Shown: piece after piece, positions 12,201 through 22,633 of the stretch
How positions within the stretch are numbered: position 1 is the first letter of the stretch
Layout of the letters: each line of letters opens with the position of its first letter
Assembly: GCA_963170055.1 (NCBI GenBank)
Contig: CAUJGJ010000309.1
Coordinates: 98,501-162,500, forward strand
Direction: 5' to 3'
Length of the DNA: 64,000 nt
From: Halisarca cf. caerulea
Taxonomy: Eukaryota > Porifera > Demospongiae > Chondrillida > Halisarcidae
Notes under the pieces: generated by a model
Told to the model about the DNA's origin: nothing
What the model saw: the letters and a program-made list of their open reading frames with translations, nothing else
The model's database searches: none
Position numbers and translations under genes: made by a program

Positions 12201-14705
12201 CGATCCAAAAAGATTTGGGTCAGACATTTGGCTGAGTACTACCTAAATACTCATTTCATACTCACACACAGGGATATCCTCTAGTTATTTGTACCAAGAA
12301 TGTATACTTATTCTTTCATTATTTGTTGATGCACATGTACTGTGGCATGCGTGTACTCCAAAAATATGACCGAGCAAATCTGAACTTGTCTGACCCAAAA
12401 TGGTAATGTTAGGACATTTGTCCATTCACCATTTGCTCCTTATTTCTAACACTGCTGTTCTATGTCTACATTTTCTACACTGAGAGCTAATCTGTCACTA
12501 ACCTTTTTTCTAGTGGAGTAAATCAGCATAGTCTTGGTCTTAGCGATGTTTAGTTTGAGGCCATTGTTTTGTAACCATAAATTTGCTAGATTAAGAGTGA
12601 GTTGGAGGGATGAGTTTGGTTCCTGAATATCACTGCTAATTAGGAAAATGGCTGTGTCATCAGCAAAAAGTACCATGGAGTTAGAAGGGAGGACAGAGGG
12701 TAGGTCATTTATAAAAGCAGAAAAAAAGGTTGGGCCTAGAGTGGAGCCTTGCAGAACCCCATTGGTAGGAAAACAAAAGAGGAATACGTATTTTCAATGC
12801 GCGTTTGATGACAACGATTAGAGAGGTAAGACTTAAACCAGCTAGGCTATTGTGGAAGGAGACAGACCTAGGTGAGAAAGTTTCAAGAGAAGCAGGTTAT
12901 GATTAACAGTATCAAAAGCCTTGGAAATATCTAAAAACACTACTCCTACATATTTCTTTCATCAAGTGCTTTATACCATTGGTCAAGGCAATAAAGAAGG
13001 AGTGATTGTGTAGAGTGGTTTTGATGAAAGCCAGATTGAAATGGGAACAAAAGATTGTTTTGGTTTAAATGCGAAGAAAGTTGTTACTGGACATGTCTTT
13101 CGAGAAGTTTACTGGCAACAGGGAGAAGAGAGATAGGACTATAGTTTGAAGGAGTGGTTCAAACACCAGCTTTATGTAAAGGAAAGACAGAAGCACATTT
13201 CCAAGCCATTGGGAAGGTTGAAGAAGTAATGGAAGAATTTATAAATAAGCAAAGAGGATCACAGATGACAGAGCGAGCATCAATAAGGGCAGAAGAAGGA
13301 GTTTTATCAATACCGGTAGCACATTTACTTTTAGGAGTCGAGGTAAACGGTTCCGAAGGGGGTAGAGAATCAAAACTGGGAGCAAAATTAGAAGAGCTAA
13401 CAGAAGCAAAGTGATTGTTAAGTGAATTTGCTATCATTAAAGGATCAGTGTTAAAGGATGGCCATGCACCAGAAGGAGAAGATGAGGATGTGGCAAGCTT
13501 TAGAGTATTCCAAATTGCTGAAGGTTGTGTGTTTCTTTTGAAAAGTTTATGAAAATTATCATATTTTGCTTTACGCTGAAGCCAGACTACATGGTTACGT
13601 TGTGCCCTAAAATTACTTTTGGAAGCAGAGGATGGGTTTTGGCAGTAGAAACGAAATAGCCTATCACGTCTATCCATTTCATCTCAAATAGATTTAGTAA
13701 TCCATGGTGTCGGGTTCTTTCTTACTCTTACTGTTTTGAGAGGCGCATGCATGTCAAGAACTTCAGAGAATAGCTTATTAAATGTGTCTACCTTATCATC
13801 AGGGTCATCAAAAAGGTCCATCACATGCCATGGTACTGCTTTAAGATCATCTAAAAACTCTCGTTACGAAGACATTTTGAAGGAACGGCGAGTAATCAAG
13901 GTCGGAGGAGGTTTAGAAACTAGAAGTTTAAGTTGAAGGAGGATAGGTAGGTGGTCAGAGAAGGAGGATTGAAGAGCTAGGGATTTTGCAATCTGAAGGT
14001 CTGATGATGAGATAAAAAGGTCTAAAATGGCATTATAAGCGTCAGAAAAGTGTGTTGGCTCAGAAATCGATTGATGGAGAAGGCCGGAAGTTAAGAAATT
14101 CTGTTGATTGCATAATATAAAGGAAGCTTTGCAGTACTGTATACTATAACCAATCAATTCCTATTGTAGAACATTGTAGGCAGTCTGTTAGTGGTTGTGT
14201 ATAATTATGTGCTGGACCAGAAGTTCATCGGGATAAAACAAGAATGAAAATAATAAGAATCTCATATCCCAGTCTTTTGTTAGTGAATTGCAGATTAAAG
14301 TGAAACTTGTTATGAACGTAATGAATGAATGAATGTAAGCACATCATAGGCTATACCTACTGGATATCCATCATCATGGTTTGCAAAAAAAATTGAATGT
14401 TAATGGAAGAATTAGCAATTGATGCCTTTGGGTCTACCCTCTGGTTTGTAGAGGAAAATATCCCTTTCCTCTTGTAATGCTATGTTGTGTATTTTTTATT
14501 CTACATCCTTATTTTATCAATCTTTCGATACCCTTAAATGGCTACTTTATTTAATTTTAGGTTGTGCTTACAAGAAAGGTTAGTCTTTTCATGATCTCTA
14601 TTACAGAACTGAGGTTAGTTGAATGACTTTTCCTTGACAGGAATCTGTGCCATGTGCGGGAAGAAGATCATTGATGTCAAACACTACAAGCAATCTTCTA
14701 CATGA
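9260..14705 (+). CDS. CRIPT: Cysteine-rich PDZ-binding protein
   Basis: Six coding exons (9260-9275, 9418-9483, 9549-9603, 10287-10366, 14561-14578, 14641-14705) give exactly 99 aa, against 101 in human CRIPT. The protein starts MVCKDCEKKLG and carries four CxxC pairs: CKDC, CRIC, CAYK.. with CQGC, and CAMCGKK. GRKLGENKALSSKKAK and GSHYCQG are near identical to the family. It ends YKQSST, a C-terminal PDZ ligand of the S/T-x-hydrophobic kind in vertebrates (QTSV); here the last residue is T, so classical PDZ binding is doubtful. CRIPT is also a minor-spliceosome factor. Exon 5 is an 18-nt microexon. The 4.2-kb intron 4 carries a LINE with two nested DNA transposons; intron 3 carries a hairpin MITE. 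Confidence 0.93.
9813..9884. repeat. Short palindromic MITE-like hairpin
   Basis: CTAGTCTGGCACAGTCGACC at the left is an imperfect inverted repeat of the right end (GTCTAGCTTTGTGGAACTAG). It matches the end sequence of the hairpin at 35633-35750. It lies in CRIPT intron 3. Confidence 0.5.
11569..12040. mobile_element. Harbinger-like MITE, 472 bp, nested in LINE
   Basis: Terminal inverted repeats AGCCCCATTTACACAGGAG (left) and AGCCCTTTTTACACTGGAG (reverse complement of right) are flanked by the direct repeat TAA at 11566-11568 and 12041-12043. A 3-bp TWA duplication is the hallmark of PIF/Harbinger. No coding capacity. The interior is rich in GGTTTA/GTAAAC repeats. The LINE reading frame resumes on each side, which confirms the borders. 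Confidence 0.75.
12143..12454. mobile_element. hAT-like MITE, copy 1, nested in LINE
   Basis: Perfect 15-bp TIRs CAGTGTTAGAAATAA / TTATTTCTAACACTG. A second copy lies at 54321-54569, sharing GTCCGACCATTTT and GACCCAAAATGGTAATG blocks. The flanks CTTTTC and CTGTTC could be a diverged 6-bp target duplication. Non-coding; it interrupts the LINE RT. Confidence 0.75.
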
Positions 14706-14713
14706 TCATTCTG

Positions 14714-15600
14714 TTATTTATATTCTATTTTGGAGTGAAGAGCCTCTCTACTACTTGTATTGTTGTTGGATTTTTCTCTGTGTCTTTTTATCAACTGAAT
14801 TTTGTGCTTTGATTTTAAATTGACGTTGCACCATGGTTTGCATGTAGGTATGACATGTAAGGGGGGATTGTAGTGGTGTCCCTGTTGTGACAGCTTGTGC
14901 GCACGTAGTTTACACAAATTCACACAGTCCTGAATATCTTTAATACACGTCAAATATATCTCGAATGTCAAGGTAGATTTAAATGATCTGTAAAATCTTA
15001 GCTTGTTGTTCTTTTGCAGATCACAGTGCCATTTTTGGATGGCTACATCTGCTATTCGCTCAAATACTTCATCTGGGAAATAAGTGGTTGTACTAGCAGA
15101 CAATTCATTATAGGTCAGCAATAATTGCTTCCAATCATGCATCCAACTGCCATTACAGTTTGTTAACTGGATTTGTAAAGCCAATGCATCACTAAGAAGG
15201 GGAGGGCAATTGGTTAAGTGTAGTCAAATCCAATCTTTAGCAATCTTCTTGGCTATTAACGGTTCAAGATCAGTAAGTCCAAGCTCGCCATAAGCTGCAG
15301 CATTGGATGTGTTAAGAAGTGAAATCTTAAGACGTACTGTTTGTAGAAGTTCAGACAAAGCTTGTCGAGGCAATTTGGTTTCTACATCCCCCAAATTTCC
15401 ACGTTGTAATGGGTATCATAAGTGATTTAAAAAGTTGCAGTAGTACAGGAACATCAGTGATTTCGTTCTCTGTGATTCTTTTAATTAGGCCATTGATAGC
15501 TTTTGTACCAGCTTTGGCAATTTTTTTAATGGTGACATGGTTTATATATATTATGCTTATACGAGTTATGACTCCCTAATAAAATAGGGTTTCAGTGTTC
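14714..15600 (-). mobile_element. LINE remnant (RT C-terminal region)
   Basis: A 156-codon open stretch (15184-14714) with a WMHDWKQLL..W-rich pattern, extended upstream with interruptions to about 15500, resembles the region after the RT thumb of LINEs (tryptophan- and Lys/His-rich, no catalytic motif present). It begins 8 bp after the CRIPT stop on the opposite strand, so it probably contributes to the CRIPT 3' UTR. Family not assigned. Confidence 0.4.
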
Positions 15601-16534
15601 AGGAATCCTCCTGGTAAGAGGGGGGAGATGGCTCTCCATCACTAGTCGATGCAGGCTATCTGGGTATGTGATAAGCCTTTACAAAATTATAAAGAAGCAC
15701 ATCAAGGTGTTACTTGAGCCATATATATGAAAACCATCCCCATATGCATGGTTGGCAACTGTATACAACAGAGGTTATCACAATGCATGTGTATACCCTG
15801 GCTATCCACCAGCTCAAAGCATTGGCTAATTTGAAATGCAATGTACCTTTACCATCCACTAATAACCTAGTCTGATTTCCAAACCCATACCCAGTGCCAC
15901 CCTCCATTTGTATTAGAGTTGTACAAAATAGTGGAAGGAAACCGACTAGGGGTATACTACCTGGCTAGCTATATGCATGGGTCAAAGCTGTCATCATAAG
16001 TGCATGTGCAACCACATAGCGTCATATAGGGTCCGGCATGCAGCCATATTGCCTATGTAAAACATAATATACAGTAGAACTTGCCTAGTATGTACTTGAA
16101 GGGGAGACAAAATCACCACGTCTTATCAAAGGTACTTATTACATGTATCAGGGCAGATGGTACATTCTGTATAGGAGAGGGCAGAATGAGGACTTATAAG
16201 TTATATTACTATCAAGGATCAAGTATAATATGTACTGACGCAGGTACTTACTACCCATGCATGTTCTATTGTAATTCGATATATTATCCTGCATGCATGA
16301 TAATTGACTAGTATAATAACTTGAGGTATAGAACATACTAAATTACCAGTTGAATAAACAGATTACGCATTTATATAATATATTTATAATCAATTATATA
16401 TAAAGAATAGAATATATATATTATGCTGTAGAAATATCATATCTACATCTATTCAGCATACCATCACTCTACAAATATAATAGTGTACAGGTTTACTGTT
16501 GAATATCGTTTTGTTCCCGAATGCCAACTGAAAG
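15601..16534. other. Intergenic, no gene seen
   Basis: AT-rich sequence between the LINE remnant and the first reductase. Only short ORFs without recognisable motifs are present. The AT-rich stretch at 16370-16430 probably forms the reductase 3' flank. Confidence 0.5.
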
Positions 16535-17641
16535 TTAATTTACTTTGGTTTGGCCACCTTGAGGTCCATGATACTGGGGCTTACGAGGAACAACACCCAG
16601 TTCAATGAGGCTGTATGCCATTTCAATGACAGTCTGCTCAGAAGGTATAGGGTTGATTCCAAGGATAGAACGCATCGGTTCAACGTTGTAGGTCAACACT
16701 TTGTTTAGTGATGGGTAAATCTGCTTTGCTCCTTCATCAAAAAAACTACTCAACCACACAATTGGTTTTGGTAATTTTCCTGTTTTAACCTTATATCCCT
16801 GACCCTCAAATTCAGCTTTCAACTGATGTGCTATGTCAGCCATCCACACATTGTGAGAGACAAGAATAAATCGGTGTCCCACTGCGTCTCCAACTTCTAA
16901 TCCTTTGATATGCGATGCAGCGACATCACGTACATCTACTACAGGCATATTGAGTGGTGGGACTCCAGGAAATTCACCTTTGAGTAACATGGAAATTATA
17001 GCCTTCGACCCTTCACCACTATCTGGACTCAGTAGTGGTCCCAAGACATAGCCTGGGTTCATCACGACGAATTCGAACTTTTTGTCCTCAGGAAGACCCT
17101 TTACAAAATCCCACGCGGCTCTTTCAGCCAACATTTTGCTTTTCTCGTATGGTGCTAGTTCGTTTTCTGGCGACCAGTTATCTTCGGTGTATGGGACGCC
17201 CTCCTTGTGGTTCTTCGCTCCTACAAGTCCGACGGAAACGGCTGCAATTGAACTTGTTAGTACCACTCTCTTCACTTTTGCATCTGCACATGCCTTTAGA
17301 ACATTCTTTGTACCGTTCACTGCTGGATCTATCAGCTCAGCCTTTTCGTCTCTGATCTTTCGTCCAACGGGGAAAGGGGACGCTACGTGTAGAACGTAGT
17401 CGCAGCCTTCCACAGCGGCTGGCCAAGTATCTTCTTTGAGCAGGTCTGCCTCTACTAGTTCCAGGGGGATTGCAGGAGAGGGGACTAGATCCTGTAATGG
17501 CTTTACCTTCTTTTCATTCTTTAGACTCCGGACAGTTCCCCTCACCGCGTATCTTCCTCCCTCGAGGAGCTGCTTGATGATGTGGGTCGCTACGAATCCA
17601 GAAGCACCGGTTACCAATACCTTAACGCTGCCACTTGCCAT
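16535..17641 (-). CDS. Extended-SDR NAD(P)-dependent reductase, copy 1 (dihydroflavonol-reductase-like)
   Basis: Intronless 368-aa ORF. The N-terminal Rossmann motif is TGASGFVATHI (residues about 11-21), the strand-4 motif is VLHVASPF, and the catalytic set is Ser in LTSSIAAVS plus YEKSK (YxxxK). GYVLGPLLSPDSGEG follows the active site. This is the layout of extended SDRs of the DFR/cinnamoyl-CoA-reductase/yeast Gre2 group, which reduce carbonyls using NAD(P)H; the natural substrate cannot be told. No signal peptide, so cytosolic. A paralog lies at 32113-33324 on the same strand, and most of the first half is nearly identical at DNA level. Single-exon structure suggests a retrocopy or transfer origin, unproven. 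Confidence 0.88.
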   Translation of the reverse strand: MASGSVKVLVTGASGFVATHIIKQLLEGGRYAVRGTVRSLKNEKKVKPLQDLVPSPAIPLELVEADLLKEDTWPAAVEGCDYVLHVASPFPVGRKIRDEKAELIDPAVNGTKNVLKACADAKVKRVVLTSSIAAVSVGLVGAKNHKEGVPYTEDNWSPENELAPYEKSKMLAERAAWDFVKGLPEDKKFEFVVMNPGYVLGPLLSPDSGEGSKAIISMLLKGEFPGVPPLNMPVVDVRDVAASHIKGLEVGDAVGHRFILVSHNVWMADIAHQLKAEFEGQGYKVKTGKLPKPIVWLSSFFDEGAKQIYPSLNKVLTYNVEPMRSILGINPIPSEQTVIEMAYSLIELGVVPRKPQYHGPQGGQTKVN

Positions 17642-18416
17642 TGTCGTACACTTTTACAATGATATTATGTTGTCGTTAAATCTCCCCCAGTGTATTTATA
17701 CACGAGCAGGAGGTAGGTGGGTCATCGCTGCTGATGTCGCCCAGCTTGACGAACGAGATGAACATGACTTCAAACCACTGTTACGCAATAACACCCTACG
17801 CGCGATGGCACGCATAGTCTCGTCATAGATGATAGGCTAGGTCGCTTACCACGGTACGACGCCCTAGGTAGCGGCCATACGGCCGGAAGTGGGGCTGGGA
17901 ACGAGACTACTGTATGGCACGCAAGGCAAGTGCGCTCGTGAATTTTATTGGTCTATTGTAGCCCGACCTTTTTCCTGTTCACTTCCAACATGAAAAAAGG
18001 GCCTGACTAACGAAAATCCTAGAGTACACAAGAATTTATGTGTTGTTGAAAATTGTAAGATGGTATATTGCATATGAATAATACGAGTATTTTTGGGGGG
18101 AACCAGCATATTAATAATACTCTGGTTCCCTGGCCCAAAAAATACTCTTAATTAGTATTACTAGGGGTGAAGGCGGCCTTCGGCTGCCCTCACCCCTGGT
18201 TCGGGTGGCGGGTGCAACCCTTATATCAAGTGAAGAGGTTGTATCAAGTAAATTTATCAATTGATTTGAGTCTAATGTCTCTATCAAGAATAAGCTCATA
18301 GTAAGCTAGTTAGTCACACAGGTGCAACTCTTATGTTGAGTGGATAGTAGTTACATGAAGTCCAGTTCTTGCATTCAAAATTGCTTTAAAGGTACTTTTA
18401 AGTATGACATGTTCAC
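17642..18416. other. Intergenic upstream of reductase copy 1
   Basis: Holds the putative promoter of copy 1. A locally GC-rich stretch at 17690-17930 contains several CG dinucleotides. A short inverted pair (AAGGCGGCCTTCGGCTGCC) lies near 18169-18187. No coding sequence recognised. Confidence 0.4.
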
Positions 18417-18420
18417 TCAC

Positions 18421-18490
<70 letters not shown>

Positions 18491-18512
18491 CACAACACAC
18501 ACACACACACAC

Positions 18513-18585
<73 letters not shown>

Positions 18586-18927
18586 ACCACCACCACACAT
18601 GTACATACTTACACACCGCACACATGCACGCACGTGCATGCACGGGACACATACACACACACACACACACACACACCACACATGTACACACTTACACCAC
18701 ACACATGCATGCACATGCATGCACGGACGTCAGACACACACACACTTACATACACATATAGGCACACCTCTCCCTCTATCCTTCACTCCCTTCTTCATTC
18801 CCTCCCTCCCCCTCCCCCACACACGTACACACATACACACGTATACACACACCTCTCACACCTCTCTCCCTCCTTCCCCCTTTCTCCTGCCCTCCCTCCC
18901 TTCCACTTCCCCCCAACTCACATACAT

Positions 18928-18982
<55 letters not shown>

Positions 18983-18983
18983 G

Positions 18984-19055
<72 letters not shown>

Positions 19056-19057
19056 AG

Positions 19058-19128
<71 letters not shown>

Positions 19129-19425
19129 CACACACGCATGCACACAAACCTCACACACATACACAGACACACACACACATGTACACACATATACATGGCA
19201 CCTCTCACACCTCTCTCTCCCTCCCTCTTTCACTTCCTCCCACATATACACACATGCACACATACACACACCTCACACACCTCTCTCTCCCTCCTCCCCC
19301 TTCCTTTTCTCCGTCCCTCCCTCCCTTGCCTCTCCCCCACACACATACACACGTACATACTCATGCACACCTCTCACACCTCTCTCTCTCTCCCTTGATT
19401 CCCCTTCCTTCTCTCCCTCCCTCCA

Positions 19426-19490
<65 letters not shown>
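18417..19490. repeat. (CA)n microsatellite block ending in (CT)n
   Basis: Long CA dinucleotide tracts (18421-18590, 18927-19135) with interspersed CAT/CAC variants and CCCTCC/CTCT pyrimidine stretches, ending in a pure (CT)n tract at about 19432-19490. The long ORFs in all frames are translation of the repeat (Thr-His and Cys-Val runs), not genes. The block resumes at 21172 on the far side of a LINE. Confidence 0.95.
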
Positions 19491-19494
<4 letters not shown>

Positions 19495-21169
19495 CCTGCA
19501 CAATGGCCACCATTATTACAATTTGAGTACAAAAAAAACACAAGTTGAATAACAATGGCCAAAATGAGGGTCAGTGTGGTCTAGATCCTGCTCTAATGTT
19601 CCACAAAAACATTGCACAGTTAACAGATCTAGCACTGGCACAAAGAAAGAAAAAAAAAGTGTTGTGATTACAATTGTGGTTGGGTTACATCATAACATAT
19701 ATAACATACACACATACTACAACCTAGTTACGCTATGACATTACACTCAAGTTATACAAATAAGCCTAACACAGAACAATTAAGTTGAGGTTGAAGGAGC
19801 AAAAACGTACTAAAACTTTGCTGTCCAGTTTCTCTTACACCAGATGTCATGCGAACTTAAAATGCACTTCTTCACTACTTCAGTTTCAAGCTCTTTTTGC
19901 TGCCTTTTGTTGGTGAAGGACAAATGTTTGTAAAAAGCATCGAAACTTGTGGCATTCAGGAAACCTCTTGATCCTACTTCGATTGTAGTCAACTGTGTTG
20001 TTCGTCTAGTGGTTGAACATTGTGCTAACAGTTCTCTGTATCTTTCCTTCTTGCGGGTGGCAGCTGCATCAATACCCTCTTCAAAGGGGATGGTGAGTTC
20101 GATAAGGGTGATACTGTCCTTGCACCAAATCACCATATCTGGACGGCTGTCTGTGAGAGCCACATTCTGTGGAAAGTGGTAGTCTAAGCCTGGCAAGTCT
20201 ACTGTCATTTGTTGTCCTGGCTTAAGGTGGCAAGAGGCAAATGAATGTAAGGACGTCAGGACATTGTCATGTCTTTCGTTGTACCTCCTTCGATTGAGAG
20301 CAACATCACAGTGGTTGAGGACATGCTTAAGACTCTGTCGCTCATTGCATAGTTGACAATGAGGTGTGGTTCTCTTTCCCCACATATGCAGGTTGGCGTT
20401 ATGTGGTAGGGTGTTTGTCACAGCATTCAATGCAAACTTCATGTGATTATCTTGCAAGGTTTGAATCACTTCTGACCATATCCCTGGCGCTCTATCATCG
20501 GGTAACCTTGTTGTCTGTCCTTGAACGGAAAGGCTCCTGCATTCCTCTAGGCGTGTTTGAGCATCTTCCTGCTTCACAACATTCTTCACTCCTCTTATGA
20601 GTCCTTTCCTGTTTGTTCCAGGATCTTGTTGAAGCACTTCCACTGCTTGCTTGTATGGCTGGAATTTCTTTCTCCTTGCTGTAGTTTCTCTGCGGGTCTT
20701 TTCAGATACTAAATGACGTACTACTGCATCTGATGAGGTCATCAAGGATGCAGATTTTGCACACTGCAGGCTTTTGTAGGTGGGGGACATTGATGGAAGC
20801 TGGAGTCCACCGTTCTCTTTAGGCAGGAATAGACGTGCAGTGTTGGCAGACTTAGCTAGTCCAGTCCATTTCTTCAGGTATTTGGTGCTCATTGTATCCA
20901 GATTTTTTTCTATCCATGTAATAGGGATGTCACTGATGATGAGATCCCATGTCATCCTTGGACAGACTCCATATCTGTAGAGTCTGAGCTTCTGTTTACA
21001 GGTGAGAAGAGTATCATCGACTCTTGTCAGGAGATTTTGTAGTTTCTCAACTGAAGTATTTCTGATCTTTTTCTTGCTGTCATGGATAGCGATTGGTGCT
21101 CCTAGAAATTTGAATGTGCTGGTTCCTATGAAGGGGATGGGATGTCCTTCAAGTACAAGTTCAGGGTTA

Positions 21170-21171
<2 letters not shown>
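19491..21171 (-). mobile_element. R2/HERO-like LINE with restriction-like endonuclease, copy A1 (5'-truncated)
   Basis: The minus-strand frame 21171-19810 encodes about 454 aa of a LINE C-terminus; the ORF upstream of it is only repeat translation. Motifs in order: KFLGAPIAI (post-RT), LYRYGVCPRMTWDL (thumb), a CCHC finger C-x2-C-x7-H-x4-C (CQLCNERQSLKHVLNHC), and a PD-(D/E)xK-type nuclease with RPDMVIW, then LIELTIPFE, then a Lys-rich helix. This order is that of early-branching LINEs with a restriction-like endonuclease. RT itself is lost by 5' truncation. A 3' UTR runs to 19491. Both ends abut (CT)n on the plus strand, that is (GA)n on the element's sense strand. Confidence 0.82.
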
Positions 21172-21215
<44 letters not shown>

Positions 21216-21227
21216 CCTCTCTCTCTA

Positions 21228-21294
<67 letters not shown>

Positions 21295-21378
21295 CACACA
21301 TATACATACAATGATACATGTACACACATATGCACACATACACACACCATACGCACATGTACACGTGTGCAAGCACGT

Positions 21379-21453
<75 letters not shown>

Positions 21454-21470
21454 GGCACACACACCGCACC
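21172..21470. repeat. (CT)n then (CA)n microsatellite
   Basis: (CT)n at 21174-21227 with CCCTCC interruptions, then (CA)n at about 21236-21290 and 21380-21452. It mirrors the composition of the block at 18417-19490. Confidence 0.95.
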
Positions 21471-21907
21471 GCATCCCGCTACGATTTGCTATATAAGGAT
21501 AGAATTAGAGTATTGTGTCACACATACTTGTTGCATTGGTGTTATAGCACAATTTTCATTGACTGAGTGTGTTTTTTGTCGTGTTTGTGAGTCAGTTATT
21601 TTGCAGAATGTTCAAGTTTTGCCACGCATAAGTGTCAGTGTAGCGTATCGTGTATTCCCCGAAAAATTCCGTATACCGCACACATTGTTGAAAATGGCCG
21701 ATCTCCCCGAGGCAGGTTATAGCCGCTCATGTTTTGCGGGGAGAACGCTTTCCGCTATATAGTTAATAACACTCTACGATTGTCGTATCGATAATCTACG
21801 GAGGCCATGAAGTGATCGCTTACTTTTCCTAGGAGGAGTTACCGGACAAAGGATTGTAAAGGAGAAGCCGTATATTTGTCCGCTTTTGTTCGTGTCAAAC
21901 CATATTA
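21471..21907. other. Intergenic between microsatellite and pogo element
   Basis: No gene seen. Contains the left TA target dinucleotide (21906-21907) of the pogo element. Confidence 0.5.
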
Positions 21908-22091
21908 CCGTACTTCCTCTAAAAATTCGGGACATTTTTAGTAGTTTCAAATCACATATTTTGAATTTTAAGAGGTTAAGTCTTCTTGTTGACAGGCGCT
22001 TTGCGAAAATCAGATACTCTTAATGAAATTAGAGACTCTTGACGAAAAATAGATCCGTTCTTACGGCCATTTTGGGACTCCTTGTTAAAAC

Positions 22092-22502
22092 ATGGCTGAC
22101 ATCAGGCCGTTCTTTGTTTCCGTCTCTTGCGTTGTTAGAGGGTACCACGTATACAAAGAAATTTGGAAACCTGACGCTGGAGAAGAATTTGTTTGTCGTG
22201 TAGAAGAAGGAAACGTCCATGACAGAAAAGCCGTCGCTGTGTGCAGTCCTGATGACACGATCGTGGGTCATCTTCCTCGTGAGATTTCCAACCTTTGCTT
22301 CCATTTTATCCAACACGGAGGTGAAATTGCTGGTGAAACCACAGGTACAAGGCAACATACGAAGGCATCCTGTGGAGGAATGGAGATTCCTTGCCTTTTG
22401 ACGCTGTCAGGCAAGAAAAAGCTGGTAGAGAAAGCAAAAAGACTAATTGTAGGCCACAGGACAAATACTCTACCTTTGGAGATTGTTACATGCAATGTTT
22501 AA
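22092..22502 (+). CDS. HIRAN-like domain protein carried by pogo element
   Basis: ORF of 136 aa starting MADIRPFFV. The pattern GYHVYKEIWKP, then EEFVCRVEEGNVHDRKAVAV, then VGHLPREIS matches the HIRAN fold signature (acidic strand, N-x-H/Y-D-x-x-A-V strand, then G-h-L-P-R). HIRAN domains, as in HLTF/Rad5, bind 3' single-stranded DNA ends; stand-alone versions are frequent in invertebrate genomes near mobile DNA. After it comes GGMEIPCLLTLSG and a Lys-rich helix (KKKLVEKAKRLIVG). It lies inside the transposon TIRs, opposite the transposase, so it is cargo or an accessory factor. Its role in transposition is inference; host domestication is unlikely given this position. Confidence 0.75.
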   Translation: MADIRPFFVSVSCVVRGYHVYKEIWKPDAGEEFVCRVEEGNVHDRKAVAVCSPDDTIVGHLPREISNLCFHFIQHGGEIAGETTGTRQHTKASCGGMEIPCLLTLSGKKKLVEKAKRLIVGHRTNTLPLEIVTCNV

Positions 22503-22633
22503 ATGACTGCATAGCTTTGAATTCAGTCCAATGATCACATTCACATATTGTAATACTGGTATATCAAACTCAAAGAAGAAAGCAATACTAACACTACTAG
22601 GTCCAACACTACAGCAATAGTGTAATGTGAGAA

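Larger units (their letters stand above)
10735..14157 (-). mobile_element. Degenerate non-LTR retrotransposon (LINE with AP endonuclease and RT)
   Basis: On the minus strand, reading from 14157 down, conceptual pieces follow LINE order. First comes the end of an AP-like endonuclease (FSDHLPILLQL, 13864-14157), then an RT N-terminal region (13159-13677), the RT catalytic part with FADDTAIFL (12446-12676), KFLGV (near 12120) and a C-terminal region ending SLWRSLPYN (11111-11470). A 3' UTR follows to the TATAGGGTAT tail at about 10735. Several stops and frameshifts make it dead, and the 5' end is missing. FADD and the tail repeats suggest a Jockey/CR1-like clade, not proven. It lies antisense in CRIPT intron 4 and is interrupted by two DNA elements (11569-12040, 12143-12454), so it is older than both. 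Confidence 0.8.

Noticed and set aside
17035..17399. Plus-strand ORFs opposite the reductase genes (also 32697-33061)
   Set aside because: Both are the same antisense shadow present in both paralogs, explained by the conserved reductase frame.
18340..19552. Very long ORFs of Thr-His or Cys-Val repeats
   Set aside because: They are six-frame translations of the (CA)n/(CT)n microsatellite and have no other sequence content.
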